Source: Bedellia somnulentella
Lineage: Eukaryota; Arthropoda; Insecta; Lepidoptera; Bedelliidae
Assembly (NCBI GenBank): GCA_963576735.1
Contig: OY755175.1
Coordinates: 3,736,401 to 3,800,400 of the forward strand
Direction of reading: 5' to 3'
DNA length: 64,000 bases
Part shown: positions 23,600-33,312 of the stretch, one piece after another
Layout: each line of letters opens with the position of its first letter
Position numbering within the stretch: the stretch's first letter is position 1
Notes under the pieces: generated by a model
What the model was told of the DNA's origin: nothing
The model's input: only the letters and a program-made list of their open reading frames with translations
Databases searched by the model: none
Translations under genes and position numbers: made by a program

Positions 23600-23700
23600 T
23601 TAGTAACTATCAACATATTGAACTTCCAAATGTGGCTGAGGAGTTTCTAGCCCTAAAACTATGAATACACATTTTTATGATTTTAGGCCGTGAGTACGTT
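23600..23700 (+). mobile_element. SINE-A 3' fragment, degenerate
   Basis: ACTTCCAAATGTGGCTGAGG..TTTCTAG then ATTTTAGGCCGTGAGTACG; tail lost. Confidence 0.55.
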
Positions 23701-23964
23701 GAGTCGAGTTTAACGTAGAAGACAAACTTGGTACTAGTAATATTGATTTTGTGTTCGTGATTGTGAATCTTGGCCAATTATTGCATCTGTCGTGTTCGTT
23801 GTGAGAACTCAAACGGACGTTCCGTAATATCCGGTGCAACCTACGTTTTCCTCAGTTGGGAAATTATTGATACACAACAACAGGAAGCTTATTTCTGTGC
23901 GTGATTGTTTATATGTCTCTGTATATAAGTATATATTATTCAATTTAGACGTTCATCGTGGAAA

Positions 23965-24100
23965 CTTAACATACATACATATACTTACGCCATTAGTTCC
24001 TATTGGGGTCAACAGAAACTATTGATCGCCACTACATCACATCATACATTCTCTTTTAATTTTCATACATCAGACGCTCGCCTTTTTGATGGCAAGCTTC
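23965..24100 (-). mobile_element. LINE-B 3' fragment
   Basis: ACATACATACATATACTTAC then GCCATTAGTTCCTATTGGGG, ACTATTGATCGCCACT and TCTTTTAATTTTCATACATC in antisense order. Confidence 0.65.
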
Positions 24101-24639
24101 AAAACTAAAAATATGATGTTGAAGTAGATAAACTTATATAGCATTCCTCACTGAAGTCACTTTAACGAGATTATAATGTTTATTCTTAAATAGCAGTACT
24201 ATTGGTAATGTTCTTAAAAGCTATAAACCTTTGGATAGTAACCTTTACAATGACCTTTTAGAAGCAAGAACTCAAAATGAATGGCGAAGGTCTAAGTTCA
24301 AATCCCTAGTTAGCTTCTTTTCCTCAGTCAAACGTTCATTCTTATCAAGGCGTTGGAAAGGAACGGGCAATAATTTACACGCTCGTGTTCCTACTTTGCT
24401 GTAAGATAGTGTTCTTGTGTAAAGCTACTTTGCGAATACTCCTCAGCAAAAAGTTATTTTCACAAGAAATATTTCCCACGCATTCTTGCAAGGTTTGAAC
24501 TTCGTTCTTTTTATTTATAGCTATACTAATGTTCCTTACCATAATAGCTCAGTGAAAGAACCACCATTTCTCATGCAGTATACTCCAGTTCAAACCCTCA
24601 GCCAGACATTCACTAATGTGTCATTTCGAAAGTTATATG

Positions 24640-24835
24640 TGTTGTTCAATGTTGTTAATGGTGAGGAAAAACAGCCCGAGAAAACCTACCTGGCTGAGTT
24701 GTACTTACCCCTATCACGCGAAGCACCGTTCAAACAAAACGCGGGTACTCTCAAACAAAATCTCACGTGTTTTTCTCAGTATTATTAGTCCTCTCCCACT
24801 CCCTCAGACTGTTTGGGAGCTAAAATAATATTATT
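24640..24835 (+). mobile_element. SINE-C fragment, degenerate
   Basis: GTTGTTAATGGTGAGGAAAAACA..GAGAAAACC..TGGCTGAGTTGTACTTA, then GAAGCACCGTTCAAACAAAACGCGGGTACTC and a decayed 3' end. Short overlapping frames here have no protein meaning. Confidence 0.6.
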
Positions 24836-24839
24836 AATA

Positions 24840-25435
24840 GAAAAGCTTGATAGTTTGTTATGATTAAGCTTCAATTTAACTAAAACGATTTTATTAATTC
24901 TTTCACGAGTGGAAAGCTACAATCTACAAGCGAAACGAAATGTCATAGAGGTGTACAGTGATGAAATATGTCAGGCCAGTCAGGTAGAAAATCCAGCGAT
25001 TTTGCATATCTTAGCACGCGTTGTATAAATTTTAGATATATGCAAAATATCACCGCCCGTGCGAAGTTGAAAATGGATAATACGAGCATAAAAGAAGCGT
25101 CTACTGTTGAAAGATATATTTAGATTATCATATCTAAAGTTGTTCTGAAGAAAACATCTGAGAACTTATAGAACCTCTCCAAAGTTCAATACAAGTTTTG
25201 CCGTACACGAGATTCTCAACTGAACTAAAAATGATGTTAGATGTTGTTAAAAATTTATTCTGTTTGAGTTTATTGCGTTACTTTTTATTGAATTTGCAAA
25301 TCAAAATGATGTTTTATTCGATAGTCATAGATAATTATTAGTAGAACTTGATTTCAAAGGGATAGAATAAGGAATAATTAATATCATCAAAAGTAAGAGT
25401 AAGTAGTAAAGTAAAGTAAAATAAATATATATATA
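24840..25435. other. Intron, nothing recognised
   Basis: AT-rich; ends in a (TA)n microsatellite (about 25422-25441) at the left edge of a SINE-A copy. Confidence 0.45.
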
Positions 25436-25441
25436 TATATA

Positions 25442-25661
25442 TTAGAATAGCACTACCCCGTTTCTACCGATGGGTCTACGTAAGAGGCGACTAACGGTAT
25501 TGGGGCTTTTAAGGGATGCGGTTGGAGACCCATCACCAACAACCTTTACTTTATCATCTTTTCCCCACTCAATTTTCCAAAAGTGGCTGAGGAATTTCTA
25601 ATTCCTTAGCTTTGGCTACCCCTTCTAGGGATTTATAGCCGTGAGTATATGTATGTATGCA
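25442..25661 (+). mobile_element. SINE-A copy
   Basis: TTAGAATAGCACTACCCCGT..GTAAGAGGCGACTAACGG, GGGATGCGGTTGGAGACCCA, CTTTGGCTACCCCTTCTAGG, then AGCCGTGAGTATATGTATG. Slightly 5'-truncated. Confidence 0.82.
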
Positions 25662-26280
25662 TTTATTGTAAATCAAACTGGATATAAGTGTTAAGTGTTT
25701 CTTCATTTACTATTATCAAATAAATATCCTGATATATTGATAACTATTTACGTAGAAACATATTAAACAAAACATTCGATTAAACAATTTTATACATATT
25801 AAAGAAAAAAATGGTTAGTCGATTGATTGTGATATAGTCTGTTTCAATGACTGGCTACCATGACATTCTTTGAAAAAGACTGTTTTATTGCTATAATCAT
25901 GTACCTTAAATTTTACCCTTCTGCCTGAAAAGGAGAAAGAATTCACTGAACAGTTTTATTTCAACCAACAAACTCAGATTCAAGTTTAGAAAATTTAGAG
26001 GTGTTAAGATTATACGCACATTTTTGACGTATGGACGGGATTGATGATGAATGTTTATGTTAATAAATTGTTTGCACCTGCTAATGGGCAGTTAAGTACT
26101 GTATGTGTTTTTCTTTAATCCCCATACTATCCATTCGAAATATTTATCAGAATGAATAGATGCTCACCTTTGTTTCATTGTATGTGTATAAATAGCCTTT
26201 TTGCGTTTTATTGTTTATAAAATTATAAATAGACACATGTTATGTTTTTTGTTCCAATATTCTATTCTTTCTATTTTGCT
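25662..26280. other. Intron between two SINE-A copies, nothing recognised
   Basis: AT-rich sequence without repeats or coding signature that I recognise. Confidence 0.45.
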
Positions 26281-26524
26281 GTGTAGTGTCGGCTTAGAAT
26301 AGCACTACCCCATTTCTTCCGGTGGGTGTACGTAAGAGGCGACTAACGGTATTGGGGCTTTTAAGGGATTTTTGGGCGATGCGGTTAGAGACCCATCACC
26401 GACAACCTTTATTTCACCATCTTTTCCCCACGCAACTTCCAAAGGTGGCTGAGGAATGTCTCATTCCCTAGCTCTGGCTACCCCTTCAAGGGATTTATAG
26501 CCGTGAGTTTATGTATGTATGTTA
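26281..26524 (+). mobile_element. SINE-A copy, full length
   Basis: Complete from GCTGTGTAGTGTCGGCTTAG to GCCGTGAGTTTATGTATG plus a variable (TATG)n tail. The element has no tRNA-like head. GCGGTTAGAGACCC, about 110 bp into the element, resembles an RNA polymerase III B box, but no good A box is visible. Confidence 0.85.
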
Positions 26525-26825
26525 TGTATGTCTATTTAAGAATCCCGCCTCGGCTGTAAAGTGTATTAGTGTGTAAATCTTCCGTAATAAATTTAAATTA
26601 ATATAGTGACCTTGATTACTGACACTTAAGTCTTTCATATATAATTCAGTTTACATCTCATCTTGTAATTAAAAGAGCATGTTGGTTGTTTGCACAAGAT
26701 GCTGATGAGTTGGCCAGAAAGTAATGATTGATGAAGCATATCAGTGGATTAGATCCTAAGAGTAGTCTGACTTGAATGAGATACTGTCTATCTAGATAAA
26801 ATTAGGATATGGACAAAAATACACA

Positions 26826-27052
26826 ACGGCTATAAATCCCTAGAAGGGGTAGCCAGAGCTAAGGAATTAGAAATTCCTCAGCCACTTTTGGAAATTAGGA
26901 GGGGAAAGATGGTAAAAATAAAGGTTGTTGGTGATGGGTCTCCAAGCGCACCGCCCAACAACCCTTAAATGCCCCAATACTGTTAGTCGCCTCTTACATA
27001 CACCCACCGAAAGAAATAGGGTAGTGTTATTCTAAGCCGACACTACACAGCA
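26826..27052 (-). mobile_element. SINE-A copy, tail-less
   Basis: ACGGCTATAAATCCCTAGAAG..GGGTAGCCAGAGC at left, through GGGTCTCCAAGCGCACCGCCC to TCTAAGCCGACACTACACAGC at right. It begins directly at ACGGC without the usual TATG tail. Confidence 0.8.
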
Positions 27053-27490
27053 AATATATTTAATTTTACTGATATGCATAATTTGCGGAGTTAATAATAG
27101 GAGCACAACTTTGAATTTATTTAAATTTCTCCAAATCTATTCTAAAACCATTTTAGTATTCGATTTAGCGGTCCTCGCCGACTCGATTTATATCGGCCGC
27201 GTGGTAATAGCTCGCTTGCATCACTCAGACACCCTAGACTAGTTCGTGACTGAACTCCGGAATTCAATATTCAAATTCCTTGAACACTACCGAATCACTG
27301 CAGATATCTTAACTTGTATTTTCTCTGTAATTAATTTATTTTTATTATGTTAAACATAATTTTCCTTTACTTTTGCTAGATTATACTACTTGTTTATGTG
27401 ATGTATGTATGATTGTGCTTCTCTCAACAATCAGTTTTCAATAACTGAAGGCTGGAAACTAGATATGTGTGTCTGGGGCCTCATTTTATC
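27053..27490. other. Intron, nothing recognised
   Basis: A slightly GC-richer patch (27165-27290) has no coding frame or repeat match that I recognise. Confidence 0.4.
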
Positions 27491-27491
27491 T

Positions 27492-27738
27492 CACATACAT
27501 ACATATACTCACGACCATAAATCCTAAAAAAGGGTAGCCAGAGCTCCAGAGCTAAGAACACTTTAGTCACATTTGAAGTTGATGGGGGACAAGATGGTAG
27601 AAATAAAGTATCGTTAGTGATGGTTCTCTAACTGCATCGCCCAAAAATCAGTTAAAAAAGCCGCATACCCTTAGTCGCCACTTACGACACCCGTGGTTAG
27701 AAAGCGGTAGTGACATTTTACTACCGGCACTATTATTG
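27492..27738 (-). mobile_element. SINE-A copy, full length, diverged
   Basis: CATACATACATATACTCACG at left, GGGTAGCCAGAGC, then CTGCATCGCCCAAAAATCAG and TTAGTCGCCACTTACGACAC to TACTACCGGCACTA at right. Confidence 0.75.
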
Positions 27739-27739
27739 T

Positions 27740-28505
27740 CTCACATATTTTAAAGGATAAGTAACAAAACAATTATAGCTATTTGTGAAAGTCAAATCAT
27801 GATAGTTAAACCACTATCTGAAATATTGCAAACTTTGATTGATTGTTTGTTCTGTTAAGAAGCAACAAAAATGCAACTAAGTTGGTTAAATTGTAACATT
27901 TTAAATTACTTAACACACCAACTTCATATCTAAGTCTATAAATATAAACAGAGCTTTGTGCTACTTCAATTTTCCAATTTTCTATTGTAGTTCTAGAAAA
28001 CACAAAGCAGAGCAAAGTCCTCCAAGTGCACGCGCAGCAGTAGATTGCTAAAACTGAAACCAACGAACGTACGAGATGCTAATTTGATTAAATCCTTCAC
28101 TACCTTTGGCATATCGTGCAAATTCACTCGCATGCTATCCAATTTGGTTCTTAGCTTTGTTTTAGCTCTATACCAATGTGAGTTTCCACTTAAATACTAT
28201 TTCGAGTGTTTTTACAAAGACTAATAGCTAATCTGAAGCTATCTTTTAATTGAAATAGGTATCTTTTTCAAGAACATGGTAAAAAAACACTTCCTCTCCG
28301 AAACACTATAATATTATTTGTGTTGCATACAAAAAATTGTATATTCTATTATATATGTCGTAAAATGTATATATGTATTTTATTTAAAAATCTTTATATA
28401 TATTGCATATGTATTGTATTTATTGAATATTATTTATTTTATGGAATACTATCTGTAAGTGTGTTAGAACTTAATAAATATTTAGTAATATTTAAAATAG
28501 ATAGA
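27740..28505. other. Intron, nothing recognised
   Basis: AT-rich. The minus frame 27806-28063 and plus frame 28320-28508 have no recognisable protein features. Confidence 0.4.
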
Positions 28506-28506
28506 T

Positions 28507-28770
28507 AATACATACATACATACATACATACATATACTCACGGCTGTTAATCCCTAGAAGGGGTAGCCAGAGCTAAGGAATTAAAAACTCCTCAGCCACT
28601 TTTGGAAAGTTGAGTGGGGTAAAGATGGTAAAATAAAGGTTGTTGGTGATGGGTCTCCAACCGCATCGCCCAAAAATCCCTTAAAAGCCCCCAATACCGT
28701 TAGTCGCCTCTTACGTACACCCACCGGCAGAAATGGGGTAGTGCTATTCTAAGCCGACACTACACAGCAA
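28507..28770 (-). mobile_element. SINE-A copy, full length with long (TACA)n tail
   Basis: A 7-unit ATAC-type tail (28508-28537), ACTCACGGCTGTTAATCCCT, GGGTAGCCAGAGC, GGGTCTCCAACCGCATCGCC, to TCTAAGCCGACACTACACAG. Among the least decayed A copies. Confidence 0.85.
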
Positions 28771-29366
28771 CATACATAATAGTTTGATGAATAATTTTAG
28801 TTTTTAAGCAAATCAGTTTAATTTATTGTACATCTACCGAACATGATTTTAATCCACCAAATCTTTCCATTCATGGGTTGTCTGGAAGAGATCGCTCTTA
28901 GTGATAAGACCGCCAGTTGTACTTTGGCTTTTGTACCGATCTTTTTTTTGTAGTTGTTTTTTTTTTGTAATGTGCAATAAAGAGTTTTATTATTATTATT
29001 ATTTATTATTATCTTTTATTTGGATAATTTGGTTAATATTAATGGAAAATGTGATGAAGCCATTAAACAAAGAGTAAAAAGAACAATGTGGTAAATGAAG
29101 CAGTGAATATCCTTAAGACTATTCAATCAGAGCCTGAAAAGCCACGAATGCCTTAATGCAGTAGAGATCATATTCCTCAGATTTTTATGTAATGTTACTT
29201 TATTTGATTGCGTGAGGAATAGCACGATTTGTAAAAAGTGTGGTCTGAAAGATTAAAAGTGTAGAAATAGAAACCGAAATGTAAAGATGATTAGTGAACA
29301 TGGAGAGGATGGATAAAGGAATAGTAAATATAGAAGCAGAAGATGGTAATGTTAGTAGAGGATGAC
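28771..29366. other. Intron; decayed sequence, possible old LINE remnant
   Basis: 29030-29366 on the + strand has AAGCCATTAAACAAAGAGTAAAAAG-like text reminiscent of RT-domain remnants, but no frame holds and I do not assign it. A (TTA)n tract lies at about 28988-29010. Confidence 0.35.
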
Positions 29367-29899
29367 CATGGAAGACACAAATAAATAAAGAATAAATAAA
29401 GGAAAGATAAATTTCGACACAGGCGGGAATCGAACCCGCGACCTCGGGTATACGCCCCCGTCGCTCTGCCGGTAGCTCAATTGGCAGAGCGACGGGGGAG
29501 TAAAGAAAAATTTCGACACAGGCGGGAATCGAACCCGCGACCTAGGGTATACGCCCCCGTCGCTCTGCCGGTAGCTCAATTGGCAGAGCGACGGCGGAGT
29601 ATACCCGAGGTCGGGGGTTCGATTCCCGCCTGTGTCGAAATTTTTCTTTCCTTTATTTATTACTAACTAGCTGACCCGACAGTCTTCGAACTGTCATAAA
29701 AGTTTAGTATGAACTGAAGTATCTATAACAAAGAAAATAAGAAATCGTACCACGATGCAGAAAGCAAGGCAATATTCATACAATATGCTTTCAATTATCT
29801 TTATTCATACATATTCGCATAGTTGAATGTGAAAAAGAAGGATTAGTGCATCCTATTATTCTAACCTAACACAAAAGCAAAAAAAATACGCAAAAAGAC

Positions 29900-30094
29900 T
29901 TTGACAACCCGGGATTCGAACCTGGGTCTTTCGCATTTAGTGTTTACCAAACGGTATACCGCTACGCCACGCAGACATATGTGTAAGTCTCAAATTTGTG
30001 ATATCCTATATATCTAGTAGTTAAACTATTGACAAACAATTAAATGGACAATTATTTTGATGAAAATGGATGAAAGCCTTATTTTTCCAAAAAG
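29900..30094 (-). mobile_element. SINE-E copy with tRNA-like segment
   Basis: On the minus strand 29907-29977 has GCGTGGCGTAGCGGTATACC (A box) and CAGGTTCGAATCCCGGG (B box) but no closing acceptor stem. The body at 30030-30090 resembles the E copy at 8870-8935. tRNA-derived, not a tRNA gene. Confidence 0.6.
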
Positions 30095-30103
30095 ACTATT
30101 AAT

Positions 30104-30480
30104 TGACGCGACATGATAGTCCAGTGGGTAGAACACCCGCCCGAAAACAGAAGGGCGTGAGTTCCAATCCTGGGACGGGCCTACACCAATTTGTCTTTTC
30201 TAAAGTCATATGTGTGGTTAATTTATCATGGTTGCTAACGGTGAGGGAAAACACCGTGAGGAAACCCACATGGCTGAGTTGTACTTAGTCATGTGACAGT
30301 GTATTCGTTCAAAACGGCGATAGGCCTGCCCCTTATCACGTGAGTACACTGTCTAAGCAAAACGTGGGTACCTTCTCTGGAAACTAGATGGCGCTTGCCA
30401 TGTGAGTTCAGGAGTATTGGTACCTCTGTCAACCCCTTCGGGGATAAACGGCGTGAACGTTTATGTTATGTTATGTTATT
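30104..30480 (+). mobile_element. SINE-C, complete reference copy, 9-bp TSD
   Basis: Flanked by ACTATTAAT (30095-30103, 30481-30489). Its 377 bp start with a tRNA-like head: box A ATAGTCCAGTGGG, anticodon-arm-like CGCCCG..AAGGGCG, box B GAGTTCCAATCC, then GGGACGGGC. The body has GTGAGGGAAAACACCGTGAG, CATGTGACAGTGTATTCG and ACGTGAGTACACTGTC. The 3' hairpin ACCCCTTCGGGGATAAACGG is followed by CGTGAACGTT and a (TTATG)n tail. This is the best template for the family. Confidence 0.9.
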
Positions 30481-30910
30481 ACTATTAATGAAGAGTCCGA
30501 TAAAGTTGGTCGATTAGAAAATTAATCGTGTAAATATGGGGAACCACATAAAAGTTATGTTTTTTTATGCTCCTGTGGGAACCCTTGTGAAATCCGGGAT
30601 AAATTATATCCTATATGTTGGCCAGGTGCATAAACTACATTTATACTAAATTTGATCAATATCGGTCCGGTAGAATTAACGTGATGAACGGACATACAGA
30701 CAGACAGACAGACATTTTTTTCAAAAATAGCAAATTTGGCTTCAGTATCGATAATAAAACATATTCCACCGGTTTTTTTTTTTTCTTCAATGTACAGTTT
30801 TGACCTCGTTACAGTCTTATTATAGTATAGATAATCCCACATGAGGTTTTCATGAACAAAAACATTCAAATCATGGAAGACACATTTAAATCAGATAGTT
30901 AATGTCCCTA

Positions 30911-32276
30911 TAGTCCGGTCAATTTATACATTCAAGGTTACATAAATTCATAAGAAGCTGAAAATTGGCACAATTGTTCAAAACATGATTATAAATGAAA
31001 CCTCAAAAGTCCCCATCGTTTCGAGGTGTGCTAAAAATTTTACACGAGGTCAAAGGTAAAAAAAATGAGTTTTTTGCGATTTTAAGCGAAACGGTGAGTT
31101 TTTTTGTAAAATCACCCCAGTACAAAATTGTAGATCAGAAAATACTCTACAAAAAAGATATCAATATTTTTTTTCCTCAAAGCCACCATTTTGAAGATAT
31201 AACGTGTTGAAGAGTTCGATCATTGGTAATCTTCATACTTTGCCCACGTTTCCACGCCACCTATGAGGTAGTGTACTTAGCGCGTTTTATTTTAACGTGG
31301 TATCTCCTGTAGGCATATTCCACGGGTCTGCAGTGATTTTATTTGTTTTAAAACTATTGTAAAATATTATTGTACATATCGGTTGGTTAAAATAATGGCG
31401 GTGTAATTGAAAATGAAATGATTAATATTCCTCGTCTGATTCGTAATTTTCCAGGATTAGTGTTTCTTGTTCTTCGTCTTCTTCTTGTTCTTCTTCCTGT
31501 TCTTCTTCTTCTTCTTCTTCTATTTCACAGATCAACTGTCCCACTAGCGATTCCCCATTGGTATCATATGAGTCTTCTAGATCAGCTGACTCAACATTAG
31601 AGCACGATCGGCCTTGGCAGTTTGTGCATGCCAGGGAACAAAACAGTCCAACTTTTCTGCATCCATATTTAGCATTACAACCTATTTTACAGCTGCAAAA
31701 TATTGAGTTGAGAAGTTTCTCAGGTGCTGGTGGAAGTAAAGTTAGAACTGGCTCTAATGTATTGTCGACCAACTTCCAACCCCAGTCTTTAGGGTCCAGC
31801 TGATTACCAAGCCACACTTGAACTTGGTAATATACCCGAAATAAATGTTGGTGAGCAGCAACTGAGGTGAGGTTGGAGGTAAAGAAGCTAGTTTATAACA
31901 CCTTATAAGTGATGTTCATACGTGGCGTACATGTGCAAGGTATGAAGATTACCAATGATGGAACTTTTCAACGCGTTATATCTTCAAAATGGTGGCTTTT
32001 AGGAAAAAAATATAGATATCTTTTTTGTAGAGAATTTTCTGATATACAATTTTGTACTGGGGTGATTTTACAAAAAAACTCACCGTTTCGCTTAAAATCG
32101 CAAAAAACTCATTTTTTTTACCTTTGACCTCGTGTAAAATTTTTAGCACACCTCGAAACGATGGGGACTTTTGAGGTTTCATTTATAATCATGTTTTGAA
32201 CAATTGTGCCAATTTTCAGCTTCTTATGAATTTATGTAACCTTCCTCCTTATTTTAGGCCTAAATTGACCGGACTA
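30911..32276. mobile_element. Foldback DNA element with ~335-bp inverted arms
   Basis: The arms 30911-31242 and 31938-32276 are inverted and about 95% identical by eye. They start TAGTCCGGTCAATTTA and end TAAATTGACCGGACTA. CTA flanks both ends (30908-30910, 32277-32279), a possible 3-bp TSD. The 695-bp centre carries a minus-strand ORF for a Cys-rich/acidic protein. Long arms with a coding centre suggest a cut-and-paste DNA transposon cut down to its ends and the last part of its gene. The superfamily is not identified. Confidence 0.75.
31422..31817 (-). CDS. Cys-rich (CXC-like) protein fragment with acidic C-terminus, in foldback element
   Basis: 131 codons on the minus strand. Residues about 20-34 read VDNTLEPVLTLLPPA. 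Next is a cluster of nine cysteines (CSCKIGCNAKYGCRKVGLFC, then SLACTNCQGRSC), spaced like the CXC motifs of tesmin/TSO1-type domains. It is followed by SNVE.. and a very acidic Glu-rich tail (EEEEEEEQEEEQEEDEEQ) ending ..NYESDEEY. The start codon lies inside what looks like a longer domain, so the frame is probably the C-terminal piece of a larger transposon protein. Cys-rich modules of this kind are common at the ends of large mobile-element-encoded proteins in animals. Metal or DNA binding is inference. The frame is intact, which is notable given decay elsewhere. Confidence 0.6.
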   Translation of the reverse strand: MWLGNQLDPKDWGWKLVDNTLEPVLTLLPPAPEKLLNSIFCSCKIGCNAKYGCRKVGLFCSLACTNCQGRSCSNVESADLEDSYDTNGESLVGQLICEIEEEEEEEQEEEQEEDEEQETLILENYESDEEY

Positions 32277-32399
32277 CTAAGAAGATTTGAATGTTTTTGT
32301 TCATGAAAACCTCATGTGGAGATTATTACTAATAAACCCGAGGTCGCCGGTTCGATTCCCGCCTGTGTCGAAATTTTTCTTTCCTTTATTTATTTATTA

Positions 32400-32510
32400 T
32401 AAACGTGGGTACCTTCTCTGGACACTAGATGGCGCTTGCCATGTGAGTTCAGAAGTATTGGTACCTCTGCCAACCGCTTCGGGGATAAACGGCGTGAACG
32501 TTTATGTTAT
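32400..32510 (+). mobile_element. SINE-C 3' fragment
   Basis: AACGTGGGTACCTTCTCTGG to GGGGATAAACGGCGTGAACG with (TTATG)n tail. It sits between two TTATTTATTTATTAT stretches that may be its TSD, but low complexity makes this uncertain. Shares the variant ACTAGATGGCGCTTGCCATG with the 30104 copy. Confidence 0.7.
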
Positions 32511-32538
32511 GTTATTTATTTATTATTTATTAGTCCCT

Positions 32539-32779
32539 GTGGTGAGGGAAAACATCGTGAGGAAACCCACATGGCTGAGTTGTACTTAGTCATGTGACAG
32601 TGTATTCGTACAAAACGGCGATAGGCTTGCCCTCTATCACGTGAGTACACTGTCCATGCAAAACGTGGGTACTCTGAACACCAGGTGACAAAGTCACGTG
32701 ATTTTCAGAAGTATTAGTACCTCTGCCAACCCCTTCGGGGATATTCGGCGTGAACGTTTATGTTTATTATGCTTTATGC
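32539..32779 (+). mobile_element. SINE-C, 5'-truncated, 12-bp TSD
   Basis: Flanked by TTATTAGTCCCT (32527-32538, 32780-32791). Starts GTGGTGAGGGAAAACATCG, keeps the body, the CCCCTTCGGGG hairpin and GCGTGAACGTTTATG. The TSD overlaps the end of the D copy that it entered. Confidence 0.8.
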
Positions 32780-32799
32780 TTATTAGTCCCTAAGAAGGC

Positions 32800-33304
32800 C
32801 TACAAATAATAGATTTCATTAAACTTTTCTATAACTTAATTTAGCGTCGTAATATCAAAATAACCTCGTTTCTGCATGTTGACACTTCGTCTAGGAGACT
32901 GTAGTTGAGTTTACATTTTATAATTCACTCAGGAAATTCTCTTCCAAGTTCGTAAATATCCGAAGCTCGCAAACTCCTCGTGTAAAACTGAAACTACATC
33001 ATGAGCGTTTTATTATGGAAATGTGCACTTAATGGTAATACCTTTTAGTAGGTGCGCTAGGTTTAATAATGATAACTAGCTATTAACGCTATTAGCACTC
33101 TCACTCTATTGGCTCGAGGGACACTTTTATATATTGAAGTACATTTATGAGGTATACCACATAGACAATTTATCACACGTTCATACTATGTGTGAACCAA
33201 CAAAGAATATCTTCTTACTAAACTTTGATTTTTATCACTTTTGTAAGTGTTTGTTTGGCAGGGTTTATCCGGAGAGACCTTAAGGTTGGTTGCTTTAAAT
33301 TAGG
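32800..33304. other. Intron, nothing recognised
   Basis: No coding or repeat signature that I can name. Confidence 0.45.
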
Positions 33305-33312
33305 GTACTGGT

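Larger units (their letters stand above)
29667..30831 (+). mobile_element. CTAGCTGACCCG-type LINE-like element inside retroposon D
   Basis: It starts CTAGCTGACCCGACAGTCTT and ends CAGTCTTATTATAGTATAGA. A CAGACAGACAGACA tract (about 30700-30713) lies near its end. The preceding D text is TTATTACTAA and the following TAATCCCACATG. This matches an intact D site (TTATTAGTAATAATCCCC) with no bases gained or lost. It has no intact RT frame, and SINE-E and SINE-C are inserted in it. Confidence 0.6.
29380..30871 (+). mobile_element. Retroposon D composite, 13-bp TSD, with nested insertions
   Basis: Flanked by CATGGAAGACACA at 29367-29379 and 30872-30884. The left part (29380-29660) has alternating inverted and direct tRNA-like segments (CGACACAGG..GAACCCGCGACC; GGTAGCTCAATTGGCAGAGC; CGACACAGG again; then GGTCGGGGGTTCGATTCCCG). 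These form a multi-arm palindrome. D resumes at 30832 (TAATCCCACATGAGG..CATGAACAAAAACATTCAAA). A 1165-bp element (29667-30831), itself carrying SINE-E and SINE-C, separates the two parts. Confidence 0.8.
32285..32789 (+). mobile_element. Retroposon D copy with two SINE-C pieces, possible 8-bp TSD
   Basis: The left end is the inverted D 3' block (TTTGAATGTTTTTGTTCATG..CCTCATGTGGAG). The second half of the tRNA-like segment follows (CCCGAGGTCGCCGGTTCGATTCCC, about 32335-32370), then TTTCTTTCCTTTATTTATTT. CTAAGAAG occurs at 32277-32284 and again at 32790-32797, which would be the TSD if the SINE-C pieces inserted later. Confidence 0.5.

Noticed and set aside
31558..31803. Plus-strand 81-codon frame opposite the Cys-rich ORF
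   Set aside because: Shadow frame; the minus frame has the cysteine pattern and acidic tail and is the longer one.
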